Part shown: piece after piece, positions 17,808-26,712 of the stretch
How positions within the stretch are numbered: the stretch's first letter is position 1
Layout: each line of letters starts with the position of its first letter
DNA from: an uncultured Flavobacteriales bacterium
GTDB lineage: Bacteria; Bacteroidota; Bacteroidia; Flavobacteriales_E; Vicingaceae
Direction: 5' to 3'
Length of the DNA: 64,000 nt
Assembly (NCBI GenBank): GCA_905479915.1
Contig: CAJQOH010000015.1
Span: forward strand, 62,001 to 126,000
Notes under the pieces: model-generated
What the model saw: the letters and a program-made list of their open reading frames with translations, nothing else
What the model was told of the DNA's origin: nothing
Database searches by the model: none
Position numbers and translations under genes: made by a program

Positions 17808-18456
17808 GGTTTTAAGTATATTATTATTTCTAATAAGTTCAACTGTTTACAGTCAAAATTCGAACTACCAAATTGCCTTACTAAAATACAATGGTGGTGG
17901 AGATTGGTATGCCAATTTAGAGACATCCTTACCTAACTTAATTTCGTATTGCAATAAAAATTTAGAAACCAACATTAATAAAGAACAAGCGATTATAGAT
18001 ATTGGAAGTTCAGAAATTTTCAACTACCCTTTTACCCATATTACAGGGCATGGTAACATCATTTTAAATGGAGATGAAACTGAAAACCTAAGAAACTATT
18101 TAATTGGAGGTGGTTTTTTACACATTTCTGATAATTACGGAATGGATAAGTTTCTAAGACCTCAAATGAAAAAAGTATTTCCCGAACTAGAATTTGTGGA
18201 AATTCCCTATTCCCATCCTATTTATCATCAAAAATATAATTTCAATAACGGACTTCCCAAAATACACGAACATGATGATAAACCTCCGCAAGGGTTTGGG
18301 CTAATTTATGAAGGCCGTTTAGTTTGTTTCTATGATGTAGAATGCGATTTAGGCGATGGCTGGGAAGATCAGGAAGTACATAATGATTCTGAGGAAAACA
18401 GAATAAAAGCGCTTAAAATGGGCGCTAACATTATTCAGTACGCTTTTTCAGAATAA
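17800..18456 (+). CDS. DUF4159 family exported protein
   Basis: A 218-residue exported protein with signal peptide MNKVLSILLFLISSTVYSQ. It has a DUF4159-type core: YNGGGDWYANLETSLPNLI, ITGHGNIILN, an IGGGFLHISDNYG strand-turn, and FPELEFVEIPYSHPIYH. The family resembles the glutamine-amidotransferase/ThuA fold and its role is not established. In Bacteroidota it often sits beside rsmE and the methyltransferase that follows here (from general knowledge). It overlaps rsmE by eight bases and is separated from the next gene by one base. Confidence 0.88.
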   Translation: MNKVLSILLFLISSTVYSQNSNYQIALLKYNGGGDWYANLETSLPNLISYCNKNLETNINKEQAIIDIGSSEIFNYPFTHITGHGNIILNGDETENLRNYLIGGGFLHISDNYGMDKFLRPQMKKVFPELEFVEIPYSHPIYHQKYNFNNGLPKIHEHDDKPPQGFGLIYEGRLVCFYDVECDLGDGWEDQEVHNDSEENRIKALKMGANIIQYAFSE

Positions 18457-18457
18457 A

Positions 18458-19606
18458 ATGACTGAATCCGATTTCATAGAACTCAATAAAAATAAATCAC
18501 TTCCTGAAATTGCATTACAACTAAGTAAAACCGATTTAAATAAGGAATTTATTTTATCACAAATCAACGGAGTTCAAAAAGCAAAAAGCAAACTCCCAGA
18601 ATTCTACAATACACAACATATAATTTATCCTACTAAACTATCCTTAGAACAATGTTCTTCAGAAAAAACAGGGATCTATAAAAGCAAACTCATTAAAGGA
18701 AAAAGCTTAGTTGACTTAACAGGAGGTTTTGGAATTGATAGTTTTTACTTTTCTAAAGAATTTAAACAGGTTACTCATATAGAACAGAAAAGTGAGCTTT
18801 CAGCTATAGCAAAACATAACTTCAAATTATTAAAGGCAAACAACATTAAAACGTTTAATACAACCGCTGAAGATTTTATTAAAACTTCTAAAGAAAAAGT
18901 AGATCTTATCTATATTGATCCAAGCAGAAGAAATGAAAATAAACGTGTTTTTAAATTAGATGAATGTATTCCTAATATTATTGACTTAACTACTGAAATT
19001 TTTAATATTTCAGACAGAATACTGATTAAAACAGCTCCTCTTTTAGACATTAAACAAAGTTTAAAAGATCTAAAGTACGTAAGTAAGGTTTGGATCATTT
19101 CAGTTGATAATGATTGCAAGGAGGTATTGTATCTATTAGAAAAAAGAACTGAATCAAATCCTACTATTCATACAACCAACCTAACTAAAGAAGATCAAAA
19201 TTTCAGTTTTGACTACGAGCAAGAAAGCAACTTTAACGCTAACTATTCAACCCCCAACAATTATCTCTACGAACCAAATGCGTCTATCTTAAAAGCAGGT
19301 GCTTTTAACTCCATTAGCAAAAAATACAACTTAAATAAACTAGCTGTAAACACTCATCTATATACTTCCGAGAATTTAATAGAGAGTTTTCCTGGTAGAA
19401 CTTTTAAAATAGAATACATACTCCCTTATTCACTTAAAGACTTTAAAAAATTAGGGCTAAGTAAAATCAATATAAGCTGCCGAAATTTCAAAGACAAACC
19501 CGAACAGATTAAAAAGAAATTAAAAGTAAAAGATGGTGGGAATTCTTACCTATTTGCCACTACTGATCTGAATGGAAAACCTATTTTAATTATTTGCGTA
19601 AAATAA
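18458..19606 (+). CDS. Class I SAM-dependent methyltransferase with THUMP-like domain (PG_1098 type)
   Basis: A 382-residue cytoplasmic protein. Following an N-terminal helical region, a Rossmann-type methyltransferase domain begins near residue 85: SLVDLTGGFGIDSFYF (SAM loop), THIEQKSELSAIAKHNF and LIYIDPSRRNENKRVF. DPSRR is characteristic of this family. The C-terminal part has PNNYLYEPNASILKAGAFN and a ferredoxin/THUMP-like domain ending in KDGGNSYLFATTDLNGKPIL. It probably methylates RNA, but the target is not known. It is the last of an rsmE, DUF4159, methyltransferase run. The last 30 or so codons are repeated, in diverged form, at 19893-19985. Confidence 0.88.
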   Translation: MTESDFIELNKNKSLPEIALQLSKTDLNKEFILSQINGVQKAKSKLPEFYNTQHIIYPTKLSLEQCSSEKTGIYKSKLIKGKSLVDLTGGFGIDSFYFSKEFKQVTHIEQKSELSAIAKHNFKLLKANNIKTFNTTAEDFIKTSKEKVDLIYIDPSRRNENKRVFKLDECIPNIIDLTTEIFNISDRILIKTAPLLDIKQSLKDLKYVSKVWIISVDNDCKEVLYLLEKRTESNPTIHTTNLTKEDQNFSFDYEQESNFNANYSTPNNYLYEPNASILKAGAFNSISKKYNLNKLAVNTHLYTSENLIESFPGRTFKIEYILPYSLKDFKKLGLSKINISCRNFKDKPEQIKKKLKVKDGGNSYLFATTDLNGKPILIICVK

Positions 19607-19608
19607 GC

Positions 19609-19887
19609 ATGGCATTCGCAGCAAATATGATCGCAAGTTTAAAATTAAACAACAGACGAAAAGCTGTTCACACCCCTTTTTCAAAAGATGAAAAGAAATA
19701 CTCAAAAGGAGACTCTGTAAAATCTAAAGATTTTACTCAATTTGAAAAAGATCTCCTCAGAATAGAATTAAAAGAAAAAAGAGCAGTAGAAAATAAACAA
19801 AAAATTTACAAACTAATAATCACAATTGGTCTCACTATAATTGTTATTTCTGGAATAGTATTCATACTAAAATTTACTTTTTTCTAA
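19609..19887 (+). CDS. Small single-pass membrane protein, unknown function
   Basis: A 92-residue protein from ATG 19609, two bases after the methyltransferase stop. A charged, lysine-rich N-terminal part (residues 1-65; FEKDLLRIELKEKRAVENK is a likely coiled coil) is followed by one C-terminal membrane helix (LIITIGLTIIVISGIVFIL). It therefore probably sits as a tail-anchored or single-pass inner-membrane protein. An in-frame TTG at 19594 exists but would overlap the previous gene. No family was recognised. It lies between the methyltransferase gene and a diverged copy of that gene's tail. Confidence 0.65.
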   Translation: MAFAANMIASLKLNNRRKAVHTPFSKDEKKYSKGDSVKSKDFTQFEKDLLRIELKEKRAVENKQKIYKLIITIGLTIIVISGIVFILKFTFF

Positions 19888-19892
19888 ATTAA

Positions 19893-19990
19893 CTACCGAA
19901 TTTTCAAAGACAAACCCGAACAGATTAAAAAGAAATTAAAAATAAAAGATAGCGGAAATTCCTACCTATTCGCCACTACTGATCTTAGAT
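19893..19990 (+). pseudogene. Diverged duplicate of the methyltransferase gene 3' end
   Basis: Positions 19893-19985 align without gaps to 19477-19569 with nine differences in 93 bases. The copy stays in frame and would read NYRIFKDKPEQIKKKLKIKD, then SGNSYLFATTDLR and a stop, so several changes are silent or conservative. It has no start codon. It is a remnant of a tandem duplication or of recombination with a related allele. The rest of the 19888-20195 gap has no gene, only a small inverted repeat around 20113-20141 and a terminator. Confidence 0.85.
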
Positions 19991-20148
19991 AACTCATCTA
20001 TAGTTAATGAAAGAGCTTTGATATTTTTTAATAGGATATTGTGTCGTTCGAATAAATTCCCAGTAACCGTACAACATCACTAAAAAAATAACATAGGTTT
20101 TAAAACGAAAATTCTTTTAAGTTTTAAGTAATTTCTTAAAAGATAATT

Positions 20149-20180
20149 AATGACTGTTTGTGGTAGGACAGTCATTTTTT
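20149..20180 (+). terminator. Intrinsic terminator at the end of the rsmE-methyltransferase run
   Basis: A nine-pair stem (AATGACTGT / ACAGTCATT, ten-base loop) followed by T-rich sequence. It is some 260 bases after the last intact plus-strand gene and just before the convergent DUF6973-like gene. Confidence 0.6.
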
Positions 20181-20195
20181 ATGCTCTAATTTTTT

Positions 20196-20816
20196 TCACT
20201 GATCAACACTTTCGTCACTCCACACCAAACACTTATCATTTTTCCATCTACCTTTTAATTCATCTTTATGAAGAATACTTCCTGCACAATCCAAAAAATT
20301 TCCAAACCCATCTGTTTTAACAATTTTACATTTACCATTTTTAATAGCTGAAATAACCGTTCCTTGTAAATCAAATTCGGTTGTAGTTTCGGCAATATCA
20401 ATTCCAACTTCATTATTGAAAAAATCCATATCGGAACCAATTTTATCTGGCATTATACCGTCTTCTAATTTACGTTTTTTATAGTCTCTGTAATTTCCTT
20501 TTTCATGTGCCTTACCAAGCGACCTAGCTTTTTTAGCACCTATTTCCAACGTTAAATATGCCATCCAGTAAGTATGCCTAAAAGCATCAATCTGATCTCC
20601 ATTTTCCTTTCCTTTCAAAAGTTTCTCTTCCATCACTTCTTTAGTTACTCTCCTTGTATCTTCAGAAATTTTTAAGGCTTTTTTTGCTACAAAAGGATGA
20701 AATAATACCCAACATTTTTCTGCACCACTCAATTTTCTAAATTTTCCTAAACTAGAGCTTTGAGAAAACCCAGATGTGCTTAAAACAACTAGAAAAAAAG
20801 CAATTTTAAATCTCAT
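20196..20816 (-). CDS. Exported DUF6973-like protein
   Basis: A 206-residue protein from ATG 20816 with signal peptide MRFKIAFFLVVLSTSGFSQ. The core contains GDQIDAFRHTYWMAYLTLEIG and LGKAHEKGN, with conserved-looking Asp, Arg, His and Glu, followed by SDMDFFNNEVGIDIAE. This pattern resembles DUF6973, a domain of unknown function seen in secreted bacterial proteins; the assignment is from memory of the motif. A TTG two codons upstream (20822) is less likely than the ATG. It is a single gene, divergent from the E2 gene. Confidence 0.7.
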   Translation of the reverse strand: MRFKIAFFLVVLSTSGFSQSSSLGKFRKLSGAEKCWVLFHPFVAKKALKISEDTRRVTKEVMEEKLLKGKENGDQIDAFRHTYWMAYLTLEIGAKKARSLGKAHEKGNYRDYKKRKLEDGIMPDKIGSDMDFFNNEVGIDIAETTTEFDLQGTVISAIKNGKCKIVKTDGFGNFLDCAGSILHKDELKGRWKNDKCLVWSDESVDQ

Positions 20817-20893
20817 TTTCAAACAGTTAAAAAAAGTGTTAACAAAGAGCCAAAATACTTATATAAATGGTATGAGAAATAGATTATTTAAGC

Positions 20894-20901
20894 TATTTTT
20901 G
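20894..20901 (+). promoter_or_regulatory. Candidate -7 promoter box (TATTTTTG) for the E2 gene
   Basis: TATTTTTG matches TAnnTTTG, 42 bases before the ATG at 20944. No TTTG is seen at the usual -33 spacing. Confidence 0.35.
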
Positions 20902-20943
20902 TGACTTTCAGAAAAATACGATTTAAAAGGAATTTTTATAGAT

Positions 20944-22257
20944 ATGGCGCAAGTTGAATTAATAATGCCTAAAATGGGTGAAAGTGTTGCCGAAGCAACA
21001 ATTACAAGTTGGTTAAAAGAAGTTGGTGACACAATTGAGGCTGATGAATCAGTGGTAGAAATTGCTACTGACAAAGTTGATTCTGAAGTACCTTCTACCG
21101 CTGAAGGTGTTTTAATTAAAAAATTATTTAATGAAGGTGATGTTGTTCAAGTTGGACAGGCAATTGCCATTATTGGATCTGAAGGTGAAGCTGCGGCTGA
21201 TGCACCAAAACAAGAAAGTACTCCTGCTGCAGTTACTGCACCAATAGCAGAAACTGCAACTGTTGCAAGTGTTGCTGCTACAGAAAAAATAGGGAAGACT
21301 TCTGATTCTGGAAATTTTTACTCTCCTTTAGTTAGAAGTATTGCTGAAAAAGAAGGAATTTCTATTGCTGAATTAGAAACTATTAGTGGTTCTGGTAAAG
21401 GTGGAAGGGTTACTAAAAAAGATATATTAAACTATATCCCTAATAGAACAAAGGAAACTACTACTTCTGCTCCTGTTGCACAATCTAACCAAACTGCAGC
21501 TCCTCAAGTTAAATCACAACCTGAAAAATCAAATATCTCAGTAAATGCTGGAGATGAAATTATTGAGATGGATAGAATGAGAAAACTCATTGCTGACCAT
21601 ATGGTAATGTCTAAAAGCACTTCACCCCATGTTACATCATACGTTGAAGCTGATATGACAAACATTGTTAACTGGAGAAACAAAGTTAAAAATGAATTCT
21701 TATCTAGAGAAAATGAAAAAATCACTTTTACGCCTATCATTATGGAAGCGATAGTAAAAGCGATTAAAGATTTCCCTATGATAAATGTTTCTGTTGACGG
21801 GACAAATATTATTAAAAGAAAAAATATCAATTTAGGTATGGCAACGGCTTTACCTAGTGGTAATTTAATTGTTCCTGTAATTAAAAATGCTGATCAATTA
21901 AATTTAGTTGGAATGACTAAAGCGGTTAATGATTTAGCGAACAGAGCAAGAAACAATCAACTTTCACCAGATGATATTTCTGGAGGAACTTACACCATGA
22001 CTAACGTTGGTTCTTTTGGAAATGTAATGGGAACACCAATTATCAATCAACCACAAGTTGCAATTATGGCTGTTGGTGCCATTCAAAAGAAACCTTCAGT
22101 AATAGAAACACCTAGCGGAGATGCTATTGCAATCCGTCATAAAATGTTTTTATCTCATGCCTACGATCACAGAGTTGTTGATGGAGCATTAGGGGGTATG
22201 TTTGTAAGGAAAGTTGCTGATTATCTTGAAGAATTTGACGTTAATCGAGAAATTTAA
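20944..22257 (+). CDS. 2-oxo acid dehydrogenase complex E2 (dihydrolipoamide acyltransferase)
   Basis: The acyltransferase core subunit of a pyruvate, 2-oxoglutarate or branched-chain 2-oxoacid dehydrogenase complex. Domains in order: a lipoyl domain with modified lysine K44 (EIATDKVDSEVPS), an Ala/Pro/Thr-rich linker (about 85-115), a peripheral subunit-binding domain (SPLVRSIAEKEGISIAELE, about 121-158), a second linker, and the catalytic domain ending in HRVVDG (H409, D413). One lipoyl domain and 437 residues fit a BCKDH-like or generic E2. No E1 or E3 gene is adjacent, so substrate cannot be inferred from context. Confidence 0.93.
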   Translation: MAQVELIMPKMGESVAEATITSWLKEVGDTIEADESVVEIATDKVDSEVPSTAEGVLIKKLFNEGDVVQVGQAIAIIGSEGEAAADAPKQESTPAAVTAPIAETATVASVAATEKIGKTSDSGNFYSPLVRSIAEKEGISIAELETISGSGKGGRVTKKDILNYIPNRTKETTTSAPVAQSNQTAAPQVKSQPEKSNISVNAGDEIIEMDRMRKLIADHMVMSKSTSPHVTSYVEADMTNIVNWRNKVKNEFLSRENEKITFTPIIMEAIVKAIKDFPMINVSVDGTNIIKRKNINLGMATALPSGNLIVPVIKNADQLNLVGMTKAVNDLANRARNNQLSPDDISGGTYTMTNVGSFGNVMGTPIINQPQVAIMAVGAIQKKPSVIETPSGDAIAIRHKMFLSHAYDHRVVDGALGGMFVRKVADYLEEFDVNREI

Positions 22258-22290
22258 AAGGTTAATAGAATTTAATATTAAAAAATATAA

Positions 22291-22321
22291 TTTGATATAA
22301 ATCACAAATAAAATATATTTG
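22291..22321 (+). promoter_or_regulatory. Consensus Bacteroidota promoter for the PorE-like gene array
   Basis: TTTG at 22291-22294, a 19-base spacer and TATATTTG at 22314-22321 match the Bacteroidota sigma-70 consensus at both elements and in spacing. Transcription would begin near 22328, which rules out the in-frame GTG and ATG at 22321 and 22324 and supports ATG 22354 as the start. Confidence 0.75.
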
Positions 22322-22353
22322 TGATGTTCAATATAGAAACAAGGAATAAACCT

Positions 22354-24540
22354 ATGAAAAATATAGCCCTAATACTACTTTTCTTCTGTGCATTATTTAA
22401 CCTTAATGCTCAAGAAAGTTTTAACGAACGATTTACTGAAGCAAACACATTGATGGAAGAAAATCAGTACAATGTTGCTCTTCCCCTATGGTTAAAACTT
22501 CAAGCAGAAGAACCTACTAATTTTAATGTCAATTATAAAGTAGGTCTTTGTTATATGCATTCTGCAAATGATAAAAAGAAAGCTTTAAGTTATTTAGTAA
22601 CTGCTGTTCAGAATTCTACAAACAATTACGATCCATATTCTACTTCAGAAAAAAAATCGCCTAATGAATCCTATTTCTATTTAGCAAGAGCTTACCACAT
22701 TAATTACGAATTAGACAATGCAATGCTCAATTATAATTCGTTCAAAGAAAAAATAACTAAAAAGCATTATTTATTCAAAGAAGTAGATCATTATATCAAT
22801 CAATGTAAGAATGCTAAAACAGCTGTTACCAATCCTGTAACTATTAAAGTTAGTAATATGGGAGAATTAATTAATTCAGCACAAGCAGATTATAGTCCTG
22901 TTTTATCAGTAGATGAATCTACTATATACTTCACTTCTCGTAGAACAAGAAAAGATAGTTCAAACTATTACATAAAAGATATTTCTGATGGTAAACATTA
23001 TGAGGATATCTATGTTGCACATAACTATGATGGTGCATGGAGCGAACCTGAATTGCTAGGAATAAACACCGCTGGACACGAAGCTGTATTAAATATAAGT
23101 GCTGACGGACAATCTCTCTATATATACAAAGATGGAGACCTTTGTATTAGTAATTTAGAAAACGGAAATTGGTCACCACCAATTAAACTAGATTCTGATA
23201 TTAATTCAGAAGACTCAAGAGAAACTCATGCTCACGCATCTCCAGATGGAAAAGTTTTATACTTTGTCAGTGATAGAAAAAAGGGACTTGGAGGGCAAGA
23301 TATCTATATGTGTAAAAAATTACCAAATGGAGAATGGGCAAAAGCTCAAAATATTGGTCCAACAATAAATACTCCTTACGATGAAGATGGCGTTTTTATT
23401 CATCCTGATGGAAAAACAATTTACTTCAGTTCTAAAGGCCATAATAGCATTGGAGGATTTGATATTTTTTCGTCTACTATAGATGAAAAAGGAAATTGGA
23501 CTAAACCTATAAATATGGGGTATCCAGTAAACTCAACTGACAATGACGTTTTTTTTGTTACATCTGCAGATGGAAAAAGAGGGTACTATTCTTCCTTCCA
23601 AGAAAAAGGATTCGGAGAAAAAGATATCTATAAACTATCTTTAGAAGATGCTAGTGCTAAACCATTAACATTATTAACTGGTAACATGAAGGTTATTGGA
23701 AGAGAGCTGCCAAATGATGCTTTAATTGTTGTAACAGATAATGAAACAGGAGAATTGGTAGGTAAATACGTTCCAAGAAAAAAAGATGGTAAATTCAGTA
23801 TAATCTTAACTCCAGGTAACGATTATCATATAGCCTATACAGCAGCTGAATTTAAACAAGAGGAAGACCTATATATTCCACCAATCTCTGCTTACCAAGA
23901 AATTAATAGAGGGATAGACTTAGACAATGTTGTTTTTGGAACAGAAAAGGATACCTTAATAAAAAAACCTCTTATTAAAAAAGTAACTAAAATTAAAAAG
24001 CCTATCTCTAAAAATGAAGATAAACACGAAGAGATTGATTCTAATAATGAAAAATATAAAAAGATAATTTCAAATTTAGTAAAAGAAATAAAAGAGTTAA
24101 AAAAAGAAATTGCACTAAAAGATTCACTCAAAAAAGAAAACCCTATTTATGAAAAAACTAATTCCAAAGAGATTTCTTTTAAACAGAATTTTACATTTAA
24201 TAAACATAAAATCGACATAACAAATCCAAAATACATACAATTTATAGAACGTGCTGTTACAAGACTAAAAACATCAAGAAAAATTTATATAACGGTTATA
24301 TCTAGTGCATCTAAAATTCCTAGTAAAGTTTACACATCAAATGGTTCATTAGCAAGGAAAAGAGCTTCAGATGCACAAAGATGCATTGCGGCATCTTTAA
24401 GGGCTAAAGGTATTAGTAGTTATCAATTTATATTTAAAGAATCGGAATCTATTGTCGGTGGACCAGTATATGGAAAAGGAATAATTAAAAATAAAGAAGT
24501 TTACGAAAAATACCAGTACGTTATTATTAAGATAAAGTAA
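22354..24540 (+). CDS. PorE-like envelope protein 1: TPR, PD40 beta-propeller, regulatory domain, OmpA-like domain
   Basis: 728 residues from ATG 22354, with signal peptide MKNIALILLFFCALFNLNAQ. TPR-like helices cover about residues 25-155. Several WD40-like PD40 blades follow (YSPVLSVDESTIYFTSRRT, HASPDGKVLYFVSDRKKGLG, IHPDGKTIYFSSKGHNSIGG), then a carboxypeptidase-regulatory-like strand region (about 440-520) and a Lys/Glu coiled linker. A degenerate OmpA-like C-terminus (SSASKIPSKVYTSNGSLARK) ends the protein. This domain order matches PorE, a T9SS protein that tethers the secretion complex to peptidoglycan. No lipobox cysteine is visible. It is first of three tandem paralogues, seven bases before the next. 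Confidence 0.85.
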   Translation: MKNIALILLFFCALFNLNAQESFNERFTEANTLMEENQYNVALPLWLKLQAEEPTNFNVNYKVGLCYMHSANDKKKALSYLVTAVQNSTNNYDPYSTSEKKSPNESYFYLARAYHINYELDNAMLNYNSFKEKITKKHYLFKEVDHYINQCKNAKTAVTNPVTIKVSNMGELINSAQADYSPVLSVDESTIYFTSRRTRKDSSNYYIKDISDGKHYEDIYVAHNYDGAWSEPELLGINTAGHEAVLNISADGQSLYIYKDGDLCISNLENGNWSPPIKLDSDINSEDSRETHAHASPDGKVLYFVSDRKKGLGGQDIYMCKKLPNGEWAKAQNIGPTINTPYDEDGVFIHPDGKTIYFSSKGHNSIGGFDIFSSTIDEKGNWTKPINMGYPVNSTDNDVFFVTSADGKRGYYSSFQEKGFGEKDIYKLSLEDASAKPLTLLTGNMKVIGRELPNDALIVVTDNETGELVGKYVPRKKDGKFSIILTPGNDYHIAYTAAEFKQEEDLYIPPISAYQEINRGIDLDNVVFGTEKDTLIKKPLIKKVTKIKKPISKNEDKHEEIDSNNEKYKKIISNLVKEIKELKKEIALKDSLKKENPIYEKTNSKEISFKQNFTFNKHKIDITNPKYIQFIERAVTRLKTSRKIYITVISSASKIPSKVYTSNGSLARKRASDAQRCIAASLRAKGISSYQFIFKESESIVGGPVYGKGIIKNKEVYEKYQYVIIKIK

Positions 24541-24547
24541 TATAAAA

Positions 24548-26638
24548 ATGAATCAAGTATTAAAAACAACTCTTCTATCTATTATTTTGTTATTTGTAGG
24601 GAGTACTATCTCTGCTGAAAAAGTTTCTAGTGAAGAAAGAAAACTTTACAAAAAGGCGAAAAAGGCTTTAGTTAAAGAGGACTATACTGAAGCAAAAATC
24701 AGCTATGAAAGTTTGGTTAAAATTGCTCCAAACAATGATTTGTATCAATTTGAAGCAGGTTTGAGTTATTATTTTTCTAATCTTCAAAGAGCTAAATCAG
24801 TTAAATTCTTTGAAGATGCTCTAAAAAACTCAGGAGAAGATACTATTCCAGAATTAAAATATTACTTAGGTAGAGCATACCATCTTAATGGTGACTTTGA
24901 AAAGTCTAAATCTACCTTATCAGAATTTATTCCAGAAATTCAATCACACAAAGCAGGACAAAAACTATTAAAAGAAACAAACTACAGAATTGCTCTTAAT
25001 GATAATGGTATTAAATACGCTACAGAAACAAACGAAAACATTAAAATTGAGAACCTAGGAGCTGATATCAATACTCCAGACAGAGAATATGCGCCTGTTT
25101 ACAGAAAAGATGACAACATTATTTTATTTACTTCTAGAAGGAAACAAAACAAAGGAAAAACAGCTGTAGATTTATTGCCTTATGAAGATATCTATGCTGC
25201 TAAAAAATCTGGAGAAACATCATGGACCTTAATAAGCGATAATAAAGAGTTAAGCAAGTATTTACCAGACAATTTCAATTCTAAAAAACATGATGCTGGA
25301 GTGATTTACTCTATAGATGGTAACACATTGTATACTTATAAAAAAGATAGGTTATGGAAATCTGAACGTAAAGATGGTAAGTGGTCTAACTTAGAACCTT
25401 TAGACGATAACATTAATGAAAGTCAGTTAAATGTACCTAGTATATCTGTATCTCAAGATGGTAAAGTAATGTTCTTTGTTGCTACAAAGAAAGAAGGTTT
25501 TGGAGGATCAGATATCTATAAGTCTACTAAAAATGAAAATGGAGAATGGTCAGATCCAGAAATATTAGGGGCTGAAATAAATACCGAATTTGACGAAGAT
25601 GGACCATTCCTATCAAAAGATGGTAAAACTTTTTATTTTTCATCAAAAGGACATAACGGTATAGGTGGATATGACATTTTTAAAAGTGATTTAATAGATG
25701 GAAAACCATCAACACCAATTAACCTTGGTATCCCTCTTAATTCTCCCGCTGATGATATCTATATTGTTATGGAAGATGATAAAATTGGATTCTTTTCTTC
25801 AAATAGAGAAGGAAGTCTAGGTAGCATGGATATTTTTAGTGTATGTATGAACTGCCCTACTACTGTTACTAATATTATTAAAGGTTTAATAGTAGACAAT
25901 AATGACTCTCCAGTAAATAATGGTACTGTAACAATTAAAAACATTAACTCTGACGAGACTTTAGGGAACTACCCTACTACTGCCGGAGTTTTTGATGTTA
26001 CCACTGAAAGTATAGGAAAACATGAATTAATAATTGAAGCAGATAACTACGAAAAGCAACTTACTTACATTGAATTGCCTTCTACTTCATCCACTTCTGA
26101 TATTAAGGTTCAATTAAATCAGTTTGAAAAAGACAGTGATAGGTTTCAAGTTATTAGCATAACTAGCCCTAACAGTAAATTAAATAGATCAGATACTATT
26201 AAGTTAGAACCACTAGTAGCTGTTGTAGATAGCAATGATAATGGTCCATCTACTCCTTCTGAACCAAATGCTATTTCCTATCAAGAAAACTTTGGATACA
26301 ATATAAATGAAATTAATGCTGTAAGCCCTGACTATGTAGCTGTGGTTAATAAGGCTGTTAAGTTAATTGGATCTAATGGAAAAGTTTCTATTGATATAGA
26401 GTCTAGTGCTTCTAGAGTACCTACAAAAACATATAAAACGAACATAAAGCTAGCCTCTTTAAGGGGAGATCAAGCTAGAGATTTAATAATTAAATCCCTA
26501 TTAGATAAAGGAGTTAGCAAAGATAATATTGTAGTTACAAAAATTAACTCGATAGTAAGTGGTCCAAAATATCTAGGTGATTTTAAGAACACTGAAAAAT
26601 ATCATAAATACCAATATGTTAAGATTACTATCAAGTAA
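24548..26638 (+). CDS. PorE-like envelope protein 2
   Basis: A 696-residue paralogue of the preceding gene with the same order of parts. Signal peptide MNQVLKTTLLSIILLFVGSTISA; TPR-like region (YKKAKKALVKEDYTEAKISYE, LGRAYHLNGDFEKSKSTL); PD40 blades (YAPVYRKDDNIILFTSRRK, ISVSQDGKVMFFVATKKEGFG, LSKDGKTFYFSSKGHNGIGG); a carboxypeptidase-regulatory-like domain (about 435-520); and an OmpA-like C-terminus (ESSASRVPTKTYKTNIKLAS). The classical peptidoglycan-binding Asp of the GHTD motif is not evident. It is seven bases after gene 1 and probably cotranscribed. Confidence 0.85.
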   Translation: MNQVLKTTLLSIILLFVGSTISAEKVSSEERKLYKKAKKALVKEDYTEAKISYESLVKIAPNNDLYQFEAGLSYYFSNLQRAKSVKFFEDALKNSGEDTIPELKYYLGRAYHLNGDFEKSKSTLSEFIPEIQSHKAGQKLLKETNYRIALNDNGIKYATETNENIKIENLGADINTPDREYAPVYRKDDNIILFTSRRKQNKGKTAVDLLPYEDIYAAKKSGETSWTLISDNKELSKYLPDNFNSKKHDAGVIYSIDGNTLYTYKKDRLWKSERKDGKWSNLEPLDDNINESQLNVPSISVSQDGKVMFFVATKKEGFGGSDIYKSTKNENGEWSDPEILGAEINTEFDEDGPFLSKDGKTFYFSSKGHNGIGGYDIFKSDLIDGKPSTPINLGIPLNSPADDIYIVMEDDKIGFFSSNREGSLGSMDIFSVCMNCPTTVTNIIKGLIVDNNDSPVNNGTVTIKNINSDETLGNYPTTAGVFDVTTESIGKHELIIEADNYEKQLTYIELPSTSSTSDIKVQLNQFEKDSDRFQVISITSPNSKLNRSDTIKLEPLVAVVDSNDNGPSTPSEPNAISYQENFGYNINEINAVSPDYVAVVNKAVKLIGSNGKVSIDIESSASRVPTKTYKTNIKLASLRGDQARDLIIKSLLDKGVSKDNIVVTKINSIVSGPKYLGDFKNTEKYHKYQYVKITIK

Positions 26639-26639
26639 C

Positions 26640-26660
26640 AATACTTGCTTATTAAGTATT
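26640..26660 (+). repeat. Small hairpin between PorE-like genes 2 and 3
   Basis: AATACTT and AAGTATT form a perfect seven-pair stem with a seven-base loop, right after the stop of gene 2. There is no T-run, so it is not a clear terminator; it may stabilise the upstream message or attenuate transcription. Confidence 0.4.
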
Positions 26661-26712
26661 ATTACTTAATTTGGTACTAATGTTGCAACTTGCACTAATC
26701 AAAACTTAATTC

